DNA from: Hirundichthys speculiger
Lineage: Eukaryota; Chordata; Actinopteri; Beloniformes; Exocoetidae
Reading direction: 5' to 3'
Length of the DNA: 64,000 nt
Assembly (NCBI GenBank): GCA_018398805.1
Contig: JAGFBZ010002153.1
Span: forward strand, 62,001 to 126,000
The notes below the pieces were generated by a model that was not told the DNA's origin, made no database searches, and saw only the letters and a program-made list of their open reading frames with translations. The position numbers were made by a program, and so were the translations under genes. Positions 12,301 through 27,000 of this stretch are shown here, piece after piece (position 1 is the first letter of the stretch; every line of letters starts with the position of its first letter).

Positions 12301-15300
12301 TGCTGCAGCAAAACAACCTGGAGGAGGCTCAACTCTGAGCTAACAGATAATCGACAGCTGAAGACTGACATGCTGAAACATTTTTAAGTCTCTTTACATC
12401 AACGCGTTGAGCAGCTGACGGATCCAGATGAGACTCGTTCTCTCTCAGATGTCGGCACCACAAGTCTAAAATTCCTGACGGGACGTGAACTCACCTTCCT
12501 GATGCCCTGCAGACAGTCCAGCACCGTGAGGTCGTAGGTGCAGTTCCCGAAGGACGCGTCCCTGGATGGACAGAAGACACAGCAGGTTACTGGAGGTCTG
12601 AAGGACACCTGCGGTCCATCAGTCATCATCACACACCTGACAGGAAGCAGAAACCTGTCCACACCTGCAGCTGTCAGGGTTAGACACGCCCCTAAAACGC
12701 CTCCTAGATCCTGTACGAGCTCAGGTGTGACCACGCGTCACTACTGCAGGTATCCCGCCAAGCCTCTACAACGACTGAGCGTGCTCAGATCACAGCTGTT
12801 CCTCCATCAAACCTTCTAAGGACCAGAAGCGTTCATGAGGGAACCTCACCTGCTGAAAGCCTCCACCCTGAACCCCCAGGAACCAACATCAGGTTTTTGG
12901 ACCTGCGTCCCTGCAGCCAGACGAGACGCAGTGACCTCTCCGTTTATAAGATGTAGGTCAAGAGGAGCTCAAACTGAAGGACGGCTCAAAGCCCTGACTC
13001 ACCATCCGTCTGTGGTTTACACCTGACAGAACCAACGGAAACACGATCAGAGGTCCAGGTCTTCTGGACCTGCAGCTGAAACCCTGAACGTCTGCTGGTG
13101 GGACCAGTGGATCCGCTCAGATCCCAGTTAGTGTGATGACCTTCATGGAGGTGGTGAGTTCACGTCTGGACCACGTTCAGCCGTGGAGAAGAAGAAGAAG
13201 CTGGAGGGACTGCACTGCTCAGTTGGCATGGAAACGCTTTGGCGTCCACCTGAAAGAGCTGGTGATCACCTGAGGTCACGTACGTCCCCGTGACGTTAAC
13301 ACGGGAACATCAGGATCACTGCAACATGTGAAACTGTGAACTAAAATTAAACATCTCCATCTATCAATTCTCTAAAAACTAAAGGCATCGTCTCAAACTT
13401 CAAGACTTTCCACTGTAGAAGGACTTTAAGATGCTTTAACTGACATTTTCCCCCTAAAAAGGCTTTTTAAATGAACAGATATTTATTTTTTCTGATGAAA
13501 AACTATTGTCAAGCCTCTTAAACATTTTCTTAAAGTTATCAAACAAACCTATTTGATATCTCACATTAACTTAAATAAGGTTCATTACTGACTGATATAA
13601 AAAATAAAGGCTCCTTGAACTGATGGAAATACATGCATCAGAATTACTAACTGAAAAATATTAACATTTAAAGGATTTTGGCTTGTGGTTCCATTTAAAT
13701 TAATACCTTTAATTAAAGTAAATGAGGTTCAGTAGTTTTTGTTTTTTTATTTCATGGAAGCTTTAGATGAGAGAGGAGAGACTGCTGCTAGCTTGCGCAC
13801 GTTAGCATTAGCTTCCGTTAGCATGATTTCAAAACTCCATGGAAGTGATTGTTATGTTGTAGGTGGCTGATCAGGTTTTACGTATTAAAGCTTGTGCTTC
13901 CCTCCTCGTAGAATTCACTCGGAGGATTCGTCACAAATAACCACCAAACTATCTTCTTCTGAAACTTTAACCAAGTTCCACGCCGCCATGTTTGTTGTGA
14001 TCAGCGCTGTGCTGCAGGCTGCATTCAAGGTGTAACGTAAATTCCTACGTTCCCTCATTTGCTAGTCGTTCTTTCAGCCTTTTCTATTTTTTTCTTTTTT
14101 TATGTGTAACATGTGAGAAAATACTACGAATATCGATTAAAGTCAGCAACTACTAAAATTATGACCGAGTTAACGAGTTGTTTTCTGGCATGAGGGGGTA
14201 TTCTTGATTTTCCTGATTGAGTAATCGTTTTTCTGATTATGCCGACGTCACTTGAACATAACATTCACTGCTGGTCATTCAAGGCTCAGAGGGAGCGAGA
14301 CACTGCTGTGTTGACAGAAATATAAATGTTATCGGGGCTATTCGTTGTGATATCGGACTTATCAGGATGATGTCATAATTTCCTGTTATCAGTCTGATAG
14401 TTATCGGGTCGATAGTTATCGTGGACCTCTAACTGCAGCAGCGGTATTTTCAGTCACGTCTAGAACCCCAGAAGTCCACGTCACAGTTCTGGACCGGCCA
14501 GGAGCAGCGGGGCCGTCCGGTTCTTCTGGTCCGGTTCTTCCTCAGAGCCAACGCTCCTCTTCATTATCACAGCGGTGCCAGAGACTCCCGCTGAGCTCAT
14601 ACATGCCTCCGCCTGATGTGAAAGGGAAGCTGCGTTATCACAGATGGTTTCCTGTCCTGAAACAGACCGTTCACTCTGACTGCAGACACATTTACTGAAC
14701 CTTTATCCACTTGGCTGGACCAACACTCTCACAGAGGAGCTGTATTTTTTATTTTTCTGTCCATGGTGGCGGCGTGGCCTGCAGGGCGCCGCCAGACGAA
14801 CATACCAGGAGCATTTTTAACTTCATTCCTCTGCAGCTGATGTCATCTCAGCGCTGCTCCAGAGGCGGGTCGGGACATCCAGGGGCGTTACTGCTGGCGA
14901 TGCGTTCGCTGACAGTCGGTGAAAGCTGCGCTCTTGATCCTCCCTCGGTTAATCCTCCGGCAGCTCTTCACGAGGTCGACAGAAGAACAGAGTCCTCCTC
15001 CTTTCGGCAGCACGCTCTGCTGTTACGTAACCGCCCAGCGTGTCGAAGGCAACAAAAAGCTCTTTATTAAACTCACGCACACACATCCAGCTCGTCTCTG
15101 CTCGTGTGTCAGTGACGAAGCAACAAACCGAGGCTCCAGAAACCAGCCTGGTTCCTCCTGCCTGCAGCCCCCAGGATGCAACAGTGCACCAGATCCTTTT
15201 TTAAAACTTTACGCCTCACTTCAATCACCAGAACGGTTTCCACCGTCTGAATAAAAGCAGCAATGGATCCATCACTGGATGAGCTGGACTCTTCCTGGGT

Positions 15301-18002
15301 CATAATTCTATCGATTCATTTCAGTTTAAAGTTGTGGGGACACCTCAGTGTCCTCCCAGCACAGGTGGAGGAGACACCTGCTGCCCCCAAACCCAGATAG
15401 GTGTTAGAAACAAACACCTGTGGGTCTGCTGCAGCAGCGAGGAGACTCACCTGAAAGGCAGGTAGGATGCGTTGGAGCCAGGAGATCAGAGCTCTGTAAG
15501 CTTCTTCTGGGGTTTTCTTCAGGTAGATCACCTGAGACACAAACAGATCATGTGATATGAAGTTCATTTTCCATCCCTGCGGAGAACAAAAGCAAACCGT
15601 GTGGCTCAGATGCTAAATAATGCATCCACATCTGCTCCTTAACGACTGACTGGACCTACAACAATAACGACAGCTCTGGTGACAGCAGCTCCACGGACCG
15701 GTTCAGGACCGTGATGATCCGGTTCAGGACCGGGATGATCCGGTTCAGGACCGGGATGATCCGGTTCAGGACCGAGATGATCCGGTTCAGGACCGTGATG
15801 ATCCGGTTCAGGACCGTTCAGGACCGTGATGATCCGGTCCAGGACCGTGATGATCCGGTCCAGGACCGGGATGATCCGGTTCAGGACCGTGATGATCCGG
15901 TTCAGGACCGTGATGATGATCCGGTTCAGGACCGTGATGATCCGGTTCAGGACCGTGATGAACCGTGATGATCCGGTTCAGGACCGTGATGATCCGGTTC
16001 AGGACCGTGATGATCCGGTTCAGGACCGTGATGATCCGGTTCAGGACCGTGATGATCCGGTTCAGGACCGTAATGATCCGGTTCAGGACCGTGATGATCC
16101 GGTTCAGGACCGTGGTGATCCGGTTCAGTGGCTGCAGCTCACGTTAACAGGAGCTCAGACCGAAGCAGAGATAACGCACCGATAACACCAATATCAGTCA
16201 CAGGAAAACTTTCAGATGTCTTCCAGCTGACTTGTGGAAGTTCTCTCATATCAGTATCGGTCGGTCTGATCGTATCGGTATCGGTCGGACTGATCGTATC
16301 GGTATCGGTCGGTCTGATCGTATCGGTATCGGTCGGTCTGATCGTATCGGTATCGGTCGGTCTGATCGTATCGGTATCGGTCGGTCTGACCGTATCGGTC
16401 GGTCTGATCGTATCCGTATCGGTCGGTCTGACCGTATCGGTCGGTCTGATCGTATCGGTATCGGTCGGTATCGGTCGGTCTGATCGTATCGGTATCGGTA
16501 TCGGTCGATCGTATCGGTATCGTAGGTCTGATTGTATCGGGATCGTATCGTATCGGTCTCGATCGGTCGGTTCGATCGTATCGGTCGGTCGATCATCCGT
16601 ATCGGTCGGTCTGATCGTATCGGTATCGGTCTGATCGTATCGGTATCGGTCTGATCGGTCGGTCTGATCGTATCGGTATCGGTATCGGTCGATCGTATCG
16701 GTCGATCGTATCGGTATCGGTCGGTGGTATATCTATCGGTATCGGTATCGGTCGGATGATCGTATCGGTATCGGTCGGTATCGTATCGGTATCGTATCGT
16801 ATCGGTATCGGTCGGTCTATCGTATCGGTCTGATCGTATCGTATCAGTCGGTCTGATCGTATCGGTATCTGACGTATCGTATCGGTCGGTATGACCGTAT
16901 CGTCGGATCGTCGGTCGGTCTGATCGATCGTATCGGTCGTCTGATCGTATTGGTATCGGTCTGATCGTATCGTATCGGTCGGTCTGATCGGTCGGTCTGA
17001 TCGTATCGGTCGGTATCGGTCGGGATCGTATCGGTATCGGTCGGTGATCGATCGGTGATCGTATCGGTCTGATCGTATCGGTATCGGTCGGTCGATCGTA
17101 TCGGTATCGTCGGGATCGTATCGGTATCAGTAGGTCTGATTGTATCGGTCGGTCTGATCGTATCCGTATCGGTCGGTCTGACCGTATCGGTCGGTCTGAT
17201 CGTATCGGTCGGTCTGATATCGGTCGGTCTGATCGTATCGGTCGGTCTGATCGTATCGGTCGGTCTGATCGTATCGGTATCGGTCGGTCTGATCGTATCG
17301 GTATCGGTCGGTCTGATCGTATCGTATCGGTATCGGTCGGTCTGATCGTATCGTATCGGTCTGATCGGTATCGATCGTGTATCGGTCGATCGTATCGTCG
17401 GTCGTATCGATCGTATCGGTATCGTATCGTGGTCTGATCGTATCGGTCGGCGATCGTATCGGTATCGGTCGGTATCGGTCGTCGATCGTATCGTATCGGT
17501 ATCGTCTATCGTCGTATCGGTATCGGTCGTATCGTATCGTCGTCGTATCGGTCGACGTATCGGTCGGTCTGATCGTATCGGTCGGTCTGATCGCATCCGT
17601 ATCGGTCGGTCTGATCGTATCGGTATCGGTCGGTCTGATCGTATCGGTATCGGTCGGTCTGATCGTATCGGTCGGTCTGATCGTATCGGTCGGTCTGATC
17701 GTATCGGTCGGTCTGATCGTATCGGTATCGGTCGGTCCTGATCGTATCGGTATCGGTCGGTCTGATCGTATCGGTATCGGTCGGCCTGATCGTATCGGTA
17801 TCGGTCGGTCTGATCCTATCGGTATCGGTCGGTCTGATCTATCGGTATCAGTCGGTCTGATCGTATCGGTATCAGTAGGTCTGATTGTATCGATCGGTCA
17901 GTCTGATCATATCGGTATCGGTCGGTCTGATTGTATCAGTCAGCAGCTGCTTTGACCACAGACTGAACTCTTGGAGCTGCTGCATCATCAAATATTTAAC
18001 AC

Positions 18003-18048
<46 letters not shown>

Positions 18049-21000
18049 AGCTACACACACCTTAGAGGACTCTGCAGGTGGACCAAACCCATCAGGACAC
18101 TGCTGACATTAAAATATAATCCCAGTTTCCTACAGTGGAGTTGTTTTAGTCTCTCCAGTTCTGGGCTTCAGCTACTGGCTGACACTGATCTGATCCCACC
18201 GTTAGTTTTTATTTCATTTGTAAAGACTGTGAAACATGTAAAGTAAAAAGGGTTTATATGTTTTCTTTATCTGAACACACCGGGGATCCAAACGTCCACC
18301 ATTGAGCTGACCGTCTGCACTTCTTTTAGCCGACATGAAACCCGATCAGTTTCAGAGATATTTATTTCTGACCTGGGAAACTGGACCGCAGCTCCAGATG
18401 TTCAATTACACGGCGAAATCCAATATTTGAACCAGCGACGGGATAATGAATCCTGCAGTTCAGCCCGTCTCTGCTCTGGTTTCTGGCCTTCAGGGACTTT
18501 CATTTCTGAACAACGAGCTCCAGATCTGCTGCTGGTGCATCAGTCTTTCCCTTTGACTTGATGAACTCGTCCTTTTTCACCTGGTGGCTCCGTAAATAAT
18601 ATTTTTACTTTTTTTAATTAAATGGTATCAGATGGTTCAGAGAAGTAAAGGTTTGTTGAGACGCTCGTTTTCAGCAGCATCTGTCAGTATTTCTGATACC
18701 AGCATCGTCATCGGAACCACATACGACTCCCTACAGTCAACGGCTGTGGAAACGTTCTCTTCAGTGATCAATCAGACTGCTGATTGATCACTGATATCAC
18801 TTTCATCCAGACTGCTTTTCTTTGACTCACTGGCCACCGTCTCGTTATCTTTTCATAAGAAGACGGTCAGGCTTCATGTTCTGGAACTGCAGTTCCCATG
18901 ATGCCTCGAAAAGTACAATCAGGAAGTGAGATCATGTCTCTTATATTGGGTAGATCACAGGAGGGCAGAAGTTGTATTTGTTTATTTAATTATCCGTATT
19001 TAGCCAGCTGAGTGGTTTAATTAATTAAAACAGATGAGCAGAAACCTAAAAACACAGATATTCTCAGACCGGCTCTGAAAAGTCTTTCCTCTGGTTTGAC
19101 GAGCTGTGCAGACAGCATCTCAGGTGTAGTCAGCATCTCAGGTGTAGTCAGCATCTCAGGTGTAGTCAGTAATCGGTGAGGGGTGTACTCACGGCGTAGC
19201 CGCCGATCAGCACGGCGGCGTTGGACCTCTTCCTCTGGTCGAAGCTGGTGTAGTGGACGATCCGCTTCCTGGTCAGAGTGAACGACTGCACAGAGACAGA
19301 AACAAGGACAGAACCGAGCACCAGTCAGCTGATCATCACAGGTGAGTCCAGACTCGTTTCTAATCAGAGGCTCCTGCTGGGACGTCTGGACCAGAGACAG
19401 AGACGTCTTTAATAGTTTCTAGTCAGTGATGGAGACATTAAGGCTCAGACTGGGGACAGGGTCAGACTGAGCCGTCCAGATTTACAGGTACGCTTGACTG
19501 GCCAGATTACAGCTTATGTTCTTCAGGCTGGTCCACCAGCGAGAAGAACATCCACCGCTAATGCTACAAATCCCCAGTCAGACCGGAACAGACGAGGCTC
19601 GATCAAAGCCCGTTAGAGCCGACCTGAAGTCCGTCCACGGCTGAGTTTTCAAGAGAATCTGAGAAACTGGACGTCCTCGGTTTAACGTTGACACAGCTCC
19701 TGTCAATCACTCGTTTAAAGCTCCTACCAACAACGTTTAAAGTCAAAAGTGGTGAAACCCTGAAGGAAATCTAAAAACTAGGGATGCACGATAACCGATA
19801 ATGTTCAGCTCCTAAAGGCCGATAACCGATAACACACACATATACCTGAGATCATTACATCAATACTATGAACAAAATAAAAAATAGTTTGGACTCTTTT
19901 AATGAACAGATATTTATTTTTTCTGATGAAAAACTATTGTCAAGCCTCTCAAACATTTTCGTAAAGCTATCAAACAAACCTATTTGATATCTCACATTAA
20001 CTTAAATAAGGTTCATTACTGACTGATATAAAAATAAAGGCTCCTTGAACTGATGGAAATACATGCATCAGAATTACTAACTGAAAAAGATTAACATTTA
20101 AAGGATTTTGGCTTGTGGTTCCATTTAAATTAATACCTTTAATTAAAGTAAATGAGGTTCAGTAGTTTTTATTTTTAATCTCATGGAAGTTTTAGATGAG
20201 AGGAATGAGGGAGAGGAGAGACTGCTGCTGGCTAGGGCACGTTAGCATTAGCTTCCGTTAGCTCACGTTAGTGTGATTTCAAAACTCCATGGAAGTGATT
20301 GTTATGTTGTAGGTGTCTGATCAGGTTTTACGTATTAAAGCTTGTGCTTCCCTCCTCGTAGAATTCACTCGGAGGATTCGTCACAAATAACCACCAAACT
20401 ATCTTCTTCTGAAACTTTAACCAAGTTCCACGCCGCCATGTTTGTTGTGATCAGCGCTGTGCTGCAGGCTGCATTCAAGGTGTAACGTAAATTCCTCCGT
20501 TCCCTCGTTTGCTAGTCGTTCTTTCAGCCTTTTCTATTTTTTCTTTTTTTATGTTGTAAAATACTGCGAATATCAATTAAAGTCAGCAACTACTAAAATT
20601 ATGACCGAGTTAACGAGTTGTTTTCTGGCATGAGGGGGTATTCTTGATTTTCCTGATTGAGTAATCGTTTTTCTGATTATGCCGACGTCACTTGAACATA
20701 ACATTCACTGCCGGTCATTCAAGGCTCAGAGGGAGCGAGACACTGCTGTGTTGACAGAAATATAAATGTTATCGGGGCTATTTGTCGTGATATCGGACTT
20801 ATCGGGATGAACGTCATCAACTTCCTGTTATCGTGCACCGCTACTAAAAACCTCCGATAAACTACTGGTACCCACTGATTCAGGGGGAAATATATATAAT
20901 ATATAATATATAATATACCAGACGTCTGGATGGATGAGATGACTTAATCCATCTGCAGAGCTGATTTTCTTCTCCGTAAACATAAACCCGGTCCGGCCCT

Positions 21001-24000
21001 GAACTGGGCCGTGTGACTGAGTTTAACGGTCCTGAAGCTTCGGCGAGAGCTGCTGCGTCAGAGGAAACGCTCAGCTGTGGATTCTCACGCAGAGCCGTGA
21101 ACCCATCAGCTGTCTTTATCCGTCTCATTAGAGACGAGCTGCTGAGGCCGTCCAATCCAGTTATTACTGAGCAGCAGACTCCCAGTCAGCTGATCCGGGC
21201 CGAGACGAGTCTTCCAACTTCCTGTCTGAAGCCGGCAGGTAGAGCAGCGCCGGAGTGTTGGACCCGTGTTGTCGCCGTTACAGTTATTTCACTTGAAACA
21301 TCGTTCCAGTAAACCGTCAACATGGTAATTACAGATAATTATAGAAGGCTGTGGCGTCCAGAGGTGGCAGTAATGTAGCCAAACATAACAAATATAAATG
21401 GAGCCACCTCAGAGACGTCCAGGTGAAACTCTGCAACAACCCCACACCTCCACAGTCTGGGACCAGTCTGTCCTCCAGGAAGACCCTGGTTCCACAGAGC
21501 AGCTCTTATTTCTATGGAAGTTACCAGAAAACTCTCTGTGAGCTCTGAAAATAACCCAGGCTGTCGCTACATTCATGAGCAGGAACATCGTTAAAAATGA
21601 TGGTTCCTGCTGCGGCTCGAGAACATTTTAAGCGTTCTCCAGGTGCTGCTTAACACTCTCAGAAATAGGGGTACAGTACGAGTCCTTTTTTGTCCCCTGA
21701 GGTACAATCTACACAAATGTACCCCCTAGGGTTAATTATTGGACCTTAAGATACATATATGTACCTTTTTGATGGTCCAAAAGGTACATATATGTACTCA
21801 AGTGGGTACAAAAGGTACAAAAGGGTACAAAACTGTACCTTCTGAGGGTACTGCCCCAGTGACAAGCCATTGTACCTCTAAAGGTACAATTCTGTACTTT
21901 CTTTTCTGAGAGTGTAGGAGGCATATAGAGGTTAGATATCAAAAATAAAAGTAGTTGTTATGAAACAATTAAGTTGCCGATTAAAGGCATAAATTCAGAA
22001 TGACTAGTGATTCAGTCACTGATGAACTTCAACAGTAAAACATCACTGACAACAAGATACATGGATCCAGAACTTTAGGAAGCAGTTATAGAAAATATAT
22101 ATGATGCCTGTAACTCTGAACATTAGCTTTTCTTAATTTTTTATTTAATCACAAAAAGCTCTAAACACTGAATAACTAATACTTCAGGCATTAAAATCCC
22201 TCACCTTTCTGAGAAATTTGCCGTTTTGAAGTCAAAAAGTGAGACCTACGTGAATCATGTAGATTCGAGGAGTTTTCTATTTTTTTTGTGTGTGTGTGGG
22301 TGGGGGGGGGGGGGGGGGGGGGGGTCGGGAGATTTTTTTTTTTTTTTTTAATTTAATCATCATATAATTCCCCTAATATGTAAACTGAGCACTTCAGAAA
22401 TCGCCAATTTAAATGTACTTGGAGGTTACGTTGCTAAGCGGTTTTTAATGTTAAATAAACGAGACAGACGAGTTTACGTTTCCTACATTTACCAGCGGTG
22501 AGAAACGCTGGATATTTCAATCCACGTTGTCTAACAATAAATAAGTACAATAAGGAATAAACATCTCTCCTGTGAATTTAAAGATAATAATCATCCATCC
22601 AAACAAGAAAGGGAGAAGTAATATCAGTAAATATGAGCTTCAGGCTACTTTGACCGCTGATAGCAGCTGGATCGTCAACGGGCTCAGTGCGCATGCGCTG
22701 GTCTCAATCAACCAATCAACCAATCACAATCCAGAATTCATGTCACGTTCGTGGAGGGTAACCCCCCCCCCTGCAAACATCTGTCCAGATGTGAAACGAC
22801 ATCGCTTAAATCAGCAAAGAGAGAAAAAACGTTCTGGACACCTCGAGTCACTGTTGCAGCAATATTCCACCACGGAGTTATTAAAGTTTAATATTAACAC
22901 TAATGATACACATCAGAAATATAGCGAATTAACACAGTCCTGAACGCAGGAGCAGCACGTTTGTCCGACCTAGCAACAGTAACTAGGGAGGGGGCGGTGC
23001 TTACTGAAAGGTCAATTAAGCTCACGTTTCTACAGTCGAACCTTCTGCTGCTGATTTAAATAATTAAACACTGATGAAATCTGTCATCAGAACAGCAGAA
23101 CCAGAACCAGAACCAGAACGTGACACACAGCTGGAGGCCAGATGTGACGGGACGAGGCTCATCTTCACCTCCAGGAGGTTATTTGACTCGTCTAGAGTCC
23201 TGATGAGACGCTGCACCTGTCAGGTGACGGATACTTTCAGCTGTGGCATCACAACAGATGTTCCAGCTGTTCCAGATGTTCCAGCTGCACCGCTGGTCTG
23301 CGTTAACTCGTGACGAACGTCAGCCTCGGGGCGACGCGCCGCCGGTGAATCCAGACCGTCCTGTCGGCCCGTCGTCATGACGAAAGACAACAATCTCCCG
23401 GAGGAATGCGGTCTCCAAGGCGACGCACAAATCAAACACAACACGCCGGGGGACGGGCGTCTTAAAGGAGGAGGAGCCGAAACACCAGCCGAGCGGGTGA
23501 CGGCGTCGCATCACGGCGAATCCGTCCTGTTGCATTCTGGACATTCCGGCGGAGGGAGAGGCGGCGGCGGCAGAAACTCACCTTCAGCTTCTTGTTGAGC
23601 TTGCAGCAGTATCGGTACAGCTGGGCCAGGTTCAGAGGTCCGAAGTCTGCGTAGAAGCTGCAGAGACAAGGAGCCGGGTCAGACGGGTCAGGACCGACCC
23701 GGCCGTCAGACGGGTCAGGACCGACCCAGCTTGTCCTCTGCTCATCCTTTCAGCTCACATGTTAAAAAAACAATTCAATCTATATTTTAATTAGGGCTGG
23801 GCAACGATTTAAATTTTTAATCGCATTATTTCTCTGATTAATCACGATTAATCTCATTGTATACAGAAAATCAAATAATGAATTCATCAGTAGTGTAAAG
23901 GTCACTTTTATTTAAATGTTCTGCTGCCATATGAACTAAAGTGTCATAACATTTGTCGTTTTTCAAACACTTTTAACATCAGCACTTGTCAGTAACACAT

Positions 24001-27000
24001 ATTTAGTGTAAATCTCATCTTAAAAATGTCAAATAAAATAAAGCTTATTGCCACTGCCAGGACATTAATGTCATCCTGTTTTTATAAAAAATAAAAAAAG
24101 TCTACAAACAAAATCCAACAAAATGATTGTGTCTCAGCACAATCAGAACATTAAAACAGGTAATTTCTGAGGTAACAGCAGAAACTTTTAACGGGGAGTT
24201 CAACTTGTCAGTTGTTACAAATAACCTTGTTTCTGTTGAATCCTCCGTCTGGGAGAACTTTAAAATGAAAATGTCCACGTTAAAGTTCAGTAACTTTATC
24301 AATCCGTGCATCAATTTATTCTTTCCATTTTCAATTGTCAATCAAAATTTAAAAAAAAATTAAAAAGTGACATTTTATTACTTTTTTTTTTTTAATCTAA
24401 ACGCAAAAAAAACGAAAAAAAAAGCCTGTTTTTTTCATATTTCAATTTTAGACTTGGATCAAAAATACTAAATTAAAAAACGGGCCACAGAACTGAATTA
24501 GTTTTATAATGGAGGACTGGACTTTCTGTTGTCATTACACATCTGAGCCACTAGATGGAGCCGCACTGCAGTAACCAGCTAGAGAACAGCAGGACAGTGA
24601 ACACATGGAGCAGATCTGATGGAACATGGAGGAATGACCACAAACGTTTGGTTGTAGTCCAAGATTTTCTTTTTCAGACAGAATTGTTATTATTTCTACC
24701 TGAGTTGCTACCTGAACTGTAAAGTTTACAGATTTTTACCGTTCTCCATGTCTGTTTTAGCTTTTCCATGTTTACCTGCGAATCCTCTTCTGGTTCTGCA
24801 GCAGCCAGAAACAGGCTTTTCAAAATAAAAGCGTGTGAGCAACATGCGTTAACGCACGATAAAATGAATGTCGGCATTAATAAATTAACGCGTTAACGTG
24901 ATAACAACGCGTTAACTTGCCCAGCCCTAGTTTTAATACATTTAGAGACCCGTGATAGCAGGTAACCTCAGAGGATGAATCTGAAACCTTTTATCTCCGC
25001 CACAATAAAAGATCTGCTGGACCATGGTGGTTCCAGCTTCACAGGTGAACTAAGACACCTGATCCCACGTTTCCTCTCTAATCTGAAACCAGTCCCGCCT
25101 CCTGCAGCAGGTGATGGAAGATGAAGAACCTTCAGGATTCAGAGATGTTTTACTCTCAGTGTTCTTCAGCTCCCTCTTTAAAAATCACACCAGGATGTGA
25201 AACAAACACTAAATAAGCTGTGAGATAAATAAAAGCTGAAACATCTGCACCAACGGTGGTCCCGTCCTGATCTCCTCAGCGTCCGGACCTTCAGCAGCGG
25301 GTTCTAACGGGTCCAGAGAACCTGCTAAACTTACTTTTCGTAGAGGAACTCGTCGTCGGTGCAGAAGTAGTGAGTGTTGGCGGTGCTTTTGGGTTTACTC
25401 CTCAACGTGGCGAAGTACAGACGCTCTGAGAGACAAGAGAGACGGACGTTAGCGTCCGCCGGAGCTGAAACAGAACCCATATAAACACATCTGTCCTCCA
25501 CATCTGTCCACCACTTCATCAGAACCATAAACACCATGAAGCTCCAGAGAGGAACATCAACACGTCTTCATCGTCTCTTTAGTCTCTTTGGGAGGTTTTT
25601 TCCAGCAGCAGACGAGGAGCCACATGATTACTGAGGTTTTAATGACTATAAAACAATTTAACCTTTTCTAACACTAACTGTTTACTGAGGTCTGCCTTAA
25701 AGACATAAATCACTAAAGTCCTTATATAATGTTGTTAAAAGAGCTCGTTACTAATCTAAATACTAATGTTTAACCTAACAGTCCCTTTCCTTTCATTAAC
25801 TTTCTACTTCACACAAGTCTTTGAATAAATGAGAAGAATTTCAGAAAACACATTTAAAGGAGGCTGCAGCTGATGGAGATCAACACCTCCCTGATCTCCT
25901 GGATCAGTGACCACCTGACTGACAGGCCACACCCCCTCAGGCTGGGTGGTGGGCACTCAGGTGGTGGTGGTGGTGGTGGTGTTGGTAGGTGGTGTGGTGT
26001 GGTTGGGAGTGGTGTGGTGGTGGTTGTGGGTGGTAGGGTGCGGGGGGGGAGGGTGGTGGGAGTGGGAGGGGGGGAGGGGCGTGGGGAGGGGGGTGGTGTT
26101 GGTGGATGGGGGGGGGGGGGTTGGTATTGGTGGTGTTGGAGGTGGTGTGGGATTGGTGGTGGGGGGGCGGTACGGGGTGGTTGGGGGGGGAGGTTGGGGT
26201 AGGCGGGGGGGTTGGTGGGGGTGGGTGGGGGGTAGTTGGTTATTGGTAGGGTTTGGGGGTGGGGGGTGGGGGTTGGTGGGTGCTGGTGGTGTTGGTAGGG
26301 GTGGGGTTGGTGGTGGGGTGGTGGGGTTGGTGGGTGGGAGGGTGGTTGGGGGTTTGGTTGGGAGTGGGGGTGGTGGTGGGGTGGGGGGGGGGGGCTGTGG
26401 TGAGGGGGTGGGGTGCGGCGTGGTTAGGGGGGGGGGTTTCGCGATGGTGTGGGATTGGGGGGGCGAGTGGTGGGTGGAGGGAGGGGTGGGAGGGGATTGG
26501 GGTGGGGGGTAGGTGGGGGGGGGAGGGGGGGAGTGGTGGTCGGGGGGGGGGGGGGGGAGGGGGGGGGGGGTAGGGGGGGGGGGGGTTTGGGGGGTGGGGG
26601 GGGTTAGGGTTGGTGTAGGGGGGTGGGAGGGGGGGGGTGGTGGGAGGGGGGGGGGGGTGGGGGGTGGGGGGGGGGGGGGGGGGGGGTGGTAGGGGGTTGG
26701 TGGGGGGGATGGGGGGGGTGGGTCTGGTGGGTGGGAGGGTTGGGGGGGGGTTGGTCAGGTGGTGGTGGGGTGGGGTGGTGGTAGGGGGGGGGTGGGGGTG
26801 GTGGTGGTTGGTGGTGGGGTGAGGGGTGGTGAGTTGGGGGGTTGGTGGTGGGTGGGGTGATGGTGGTTTGGAGGTGGTGTGGGGTGGTGGGTGGTGGTGG
26901 GGAGGGGTGGTGGGATGGTGGTGGTAGGGGGGTGGTGGTGGTGGTGGTGGGTGGGGGGTGGTGGTGGTGGGTGGTGGTGGTGGGTGGGGGTGTGGGTGGT

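Noticed and set aside
14711..15254. Two plus-strand frames of 111-119 codons in a cdc14a intron
   Set aside because: No recognisable domain, no splice context, and frames of this length are expected by chance in GC-moderate DNA.
22572..22943. 123-codon plus-strand frame
   Set aside because: No recognised domain, no promoter or splice evidence, and mixed low-complexity composition.
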